From Bacillus suaedaesalsae (GTDB lineage Bacteria > Bacillota > Bacilli > Bacillales > SA4), in contig NZ_JAFELM010000028.1 in the NCBI RefSeq assembly GCF_016890225.1, positions 1 through 64,000 of the forward strand: DNA of 64,000 nucleotides, written 5' to 3'. Every line of letters begins with the position of its first letter. The stretch's first letter is position 1. This document shows positions 62,131 through 64,000 of the stretch, piece by piece. Made by a program: the position numbers and the translations under genes. Under the pieces are notes generated by a model. That model had not been told where the DNA came from. It worked only from the letters and a program-made list of their open reading frames with translations, and did no database searches.

Positions 62131-62322
62131 ATCGACGAACTTTATATATTTCTTATGAGTTTAGTCTAATTCGGCGACTATTGAACATGATTCGGCGAAA
62201 GTTTAAATCTTTTCGGCGAATTTCAACTATAATTCGCCGAAACTCCGAACACTTCCGGCGATGCTACTTCTATTTCGACGAATCCGATAGTATATCAACA
62301 ACTTAAATCTTATTTCGGCGAA
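62131..62322. repeat. Phased array of TTCGGCGAA-type 9-mers
   Basis: Copies start at 62131 (ATCGACGAA), 62170, 62191, 62212, 62233 (TTCGCCGAA, inverted), 62253 (TTCCGGCGA), 62274 (TTCGACGAA) and 62314. Spacing is 21, 21, 21, 20 and 21 bases, then 40. That is about two helical turns. The array fills the gap between convergent genes and contains no terminator or frame. Confidence 0.8.
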
Positions 62323-62343
62323 AAACTTACAACCTTCCCTTAA

Positions 62344-62383
62344 AAGCAAACAAGCGATAATCCACTTAATTATCGCTTGTTTC
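62344..62383 (-). terminator. Terminator of the TerC gene
   Basis: AAACAAGCGATAAT pairs perfectly with ATTATCGCTTGTTT around seven bases. Confidence 0.9.
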
Positions 62384-62387
62384 TACC

Positions 62388-63161
62388 TTACATAGATTCT
62401 GCTTCTTTTCCTTTTTTAGCCGGTGCAAACCAACCGATAAGTGCGATAGCAACTAATACACCATAAAAGACAAGTGTCCAACCAGTACTGTGAGGGAAAT
62501 GATGATCTAATACACCGATATCTGGATGAGCAAGTGTAATGACTGCAAGCTTCACACCAACCCATGCAACAATGGCATAGGCAGTTGTTTCCAACGCTGG
62601 GCGTTTGTCAAGGAGCTGAACAAACCATGTAGCGGCAAACTTTATCAATACAAGTCCTGCGATACCACCGAGAACGACAACTATAAATTGTCCTCCGTCC
62701 ATCCCACCGAAATTACCTAATGGTGAATCTGGAAGACCTAGTGCAAGTGCTACTGCAGCTAAGATTGAATCAATCGCAAAAGCAAGGTCAGCTAATGCAA
62801 TCTTCCCTACTGTAGGGTAGAACCCTTTACCCCTAGCCTCTTTTTCATCATCTTTATGAATATCTTCATTTTTCTTACCGAACTTTGCTTTAATGACATG
62901 CTTTAAACCTAAGTAAAGTAAATAAGCTGCTCCGATGGCCTGAATTTGCCATACGTTTGCAATAAAAGAAATTGCAAATAGTGCTAAAAACCGAAAAGCG
63001 AAAGCCATCAAAATACCATAATTGATTGCCTTTTTCTTTTGATCTTCTGGTAAATGTTTCGCAATAACTGCAAGCACTAGCGCATTGTCAGCTGATAACA
63101 AACCTTCCAACCCAATTAAGATTAACAAGGTCCATGCATACTCTAACCAAATCGAATCCAT
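62388..63161 (-). CDS. TerC-family membrane protein
   Basis: 257 residues, seven to eight helices. GLEGLLSADNALVLAVIAKHLP and LADLAFAIDSILAAVALAL carry the two paired Asp motifs of TerC. TerC proteins export manganese and help load exoenzymes with metal in Bacillus. No yybP-ykoY manganese riboswitch is visible in the 190 bases upstream. Start after GGAGAGAAATC. Confidence 0.9.
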   Translation of the reverse strand: MDSIWLEYAWTLLILIGLEGLLSADNALVLAVIAKHLPEDQKKKAINYGILMAFAFRFLALFAISFIANVWQIQAIGAAYLLYLGLKHVIKAKFGKKNEDIHKDDEKEARGKGFYPTVGKIALADLAFAIDSILAAVALALGLPDSPLGNFGGMDGGQFIVVVLGGIAGLVLIKFAATWFVQLLDKRPALETTAYAIVAWVGVKLAVITLAHPDIGVLDHHFPHSTGWTLVFYGVLVAIALIGWFAPAKKGKEAESM

Positions 63162-63355
63162 TGATTTCTCTCCTATCTAAATGAATAATGACTATTTCAA
63201 AAACATCTCTTACTGTAGATTTTCCCATTAACCTACATGTATTCCTGTAGATATTTGGTTTATATTAATTTTTATAAACACTATTTGAATAAACCTTTAA
63301 AAGAAACACATTAAAGACATATACGTACTGATAAAGGAAAATGTTTCAATTTGCC

Positions 63356-63586
63356 TTATACGTCAGTTTCCTTTTCCTCCAAATACTTGTTATATACTTC
63401 TTGTGCTTTATCTTCCTTGGGTACAAATTTAGATATTCGTTTATGTAGATCATTCAATAAGTATAAACCTCTAAAAATACAACCAACTACAATACCAAAT
63501 CCAACAATGCCGGCCACAAATGGGTCAACAATCCATAATATGTAGGCTAACACAGTCGCTAAAATAATTGATAAAAATAAATACAC
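63356..63586 (-). CDS. Small two-helix membrane protein
   Basis: 76 residues. GTG start after GGAGGAGTAAA. Two helices (2-20, 24-44) with FVAGIVGFGIVVGCIFRG, then a charged soluble tail. Its ribosome site lies at the end of the upstream membrane gene (63600-64000), so they are co-transcribed. Function unknown. Confidence 0.65.
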   Translation of the reverse strand: MYLFLSIILATVLAYILWIVDPFVAGIVGFGIVVGCIFRGLYLLNDLHKRISKFVPKEDKAQEVYNKYLEEKETDV

Positions 63587-63599
63587 TTTACTCCTCCGC

Positions 63600-64000
63600 T
63601 CAATTCTTCTCTTCAGCTTTAATCATACTGATCAATTTACGTATTATAAGTGCAATCAGAACAGATGAAGAGACGAACATAAAATACGTATTCACATTAA
63701 AATATTGAGAATTCACATGGATTGACATAAACGACGTGATGTCTTCTATATACTGCCAGTCAATAAACCCAAACTGTTCTTGATATACACTTGCAAGTAA
63801 TTTTTTGTACGTAAAAAAAGCTTGTCTTTGATACAGAAACGAACTTGTGAGTTGTATGACGAGTACGGTAACGATCATGATGAAAGTCATACGATTTAAC
63901 GTAAATTCCTTCAAAATCTTATACCACACAAACACTAAACTACAAAAAACAACGAAAAGTATACCGACAAATAATATCGCAGGGTTTCCATTGCCCGATG
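63600..64000 (-). CDS. Membrane protein gene cut by the right window edge
   Basis: The frame is open to position 64000, so the 5' end lies outside. Visible 133 residues: a helix at SGNGNPAILFVGILFVVFCSLV, another at FIMIVTVLVIQLTSSFL, a loop, and a last helix FMFVSSSVLIALII. It resembles the membrane part of a sensor or permease, but no domain can be named. Confidence 0.6.
   Translation of the reverse strand, partial: SGNGNPAILFVGILFVVFCSLVFVWYKILKEFTLNRMTFIMIVTVLVIQLTSSFLYQRQAFFTYKKLLASVYQEQFGFIDWQYIEDITSFMSIHVNSQYFNVNTYFMFVSSSVLIALIIRKLISMIKAEEKN

Noticed and set aside
63162-63355. yybP-ykoY manganese riboswitch before terC
   Set aside because: I looked for the conserved paired-loop core and did not find it; only a weak CTACA/TGTAG hairpin is present.

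Overview
The window looks like chromosome from a low-GC, endospore-forming member of the Bacillaceae. Evidence: strong AAGGAGG-type ribosome binding sites, frequent GTG/TTG starts, a tricistronic GerA/GerB/GerC germinant receptor, a spore-coat transglutaminase (Tgl), a YjcZ-type sporulation peptide, a MifM-YidC2 pair, and many families typical of Bacillus (DUF6366, CBO0543, DUF2975/YozG, IDEAL, DUF3231, DUF4256, DUF4825). No rRNA, tRNA, CRISPR array or intact prophage is visible. Function calls come from reading the proteins, not from a database search.

Layout. 0-9.4 kb: mostly minus-strand single genes separated by hairpin terminators (LD-carboxypeptidase, GNAT, three Nudix hydrolases, DinB-like, HAD phosphatase, PLC-like hydrolase, small membrane proteins). 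9.5-16.6 kb: decayed genes (GNAT tail, carotenoid-desaturase-like oxidoreductase with two frameshifts, YCII protein) mixed with small membrane proteins, an NTF2-fold protein and a sigma-70-like factor. 16.8-25.3 kb: AlkD-like repair protein, YozG/DUF2975 pair, glnS, a guanylate-kinase-like protein, an S33 peptidase, a MITE-like element with a nested REP-like repeat, a decayed region and a GlsB-type protein. 25.7-31.8 kb: ger operon, then LysR with a divergent DapA-family gene. 32-40.8 kb: HD-GYP protein, PAS-STAS regulator, isochorismatase-fold hydrolase, decayed Nudix gene, secreted lamin-tail/PLD protein and a secreted DUF5667 coiled-coil protein. 41-48 kb: CBO0543, DUF4256, MFS transporter with a divergent SgrR-like regulator, a Fur-controlled IDEAL-domain gene and a 2-hydroxyacid dehydrogenase. 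48.4-53.9 kb: broken DUF4825 lipoprotein, second YozG/DUF2975 pair, mifM-yidC2, tgl, yjcZ-like gene, a glutaredoxin with in-frame TGA at the first active-site Cys, and DoxX. 54-64 kb: DUF3231, a nonsense-broken gene, methyltransferase/FlaR operon, polysaccharide deacetylase, lipoprotein, NTF2/GyrI-like pair, SRAP protein, a phased TTCGGCGAA array, TerC, and a membrane gene running off the right edge.

How parts work together. The clearest regulatory unit is mifM-yidC2: a membrane-anchored leader protein with an arrest-like segment ends where an mRNA hairpin hides the yidC2 Shine-Dalgarno sequence, so stalling should open it. Fur should control the IDEAL-domain gene, because its perfect box fills the promoter spacer. 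LysR probably binds a 9-1-9 palindrome at its own start. The MFS exporter and SgrR-like regulator form a divergent sensor/efflux pair. The two YozG/DUF2975 modules have almost identical HTH proteins and related promoters, so cross-regulation is plausible.

The most unusual candidates are the UPYC-type glutaredoxin (possible selenoprotein, 52.8-53.1 kb), the MifM-type arrest leader, the helically phased repeat array at 62.1-62.3 kb, and a dispersed intergenic motif with a related family of terminators. About ten other reading frames are broken by frameshifts or stops, so sequencing error must be excluded before any single disruption is interpreted.
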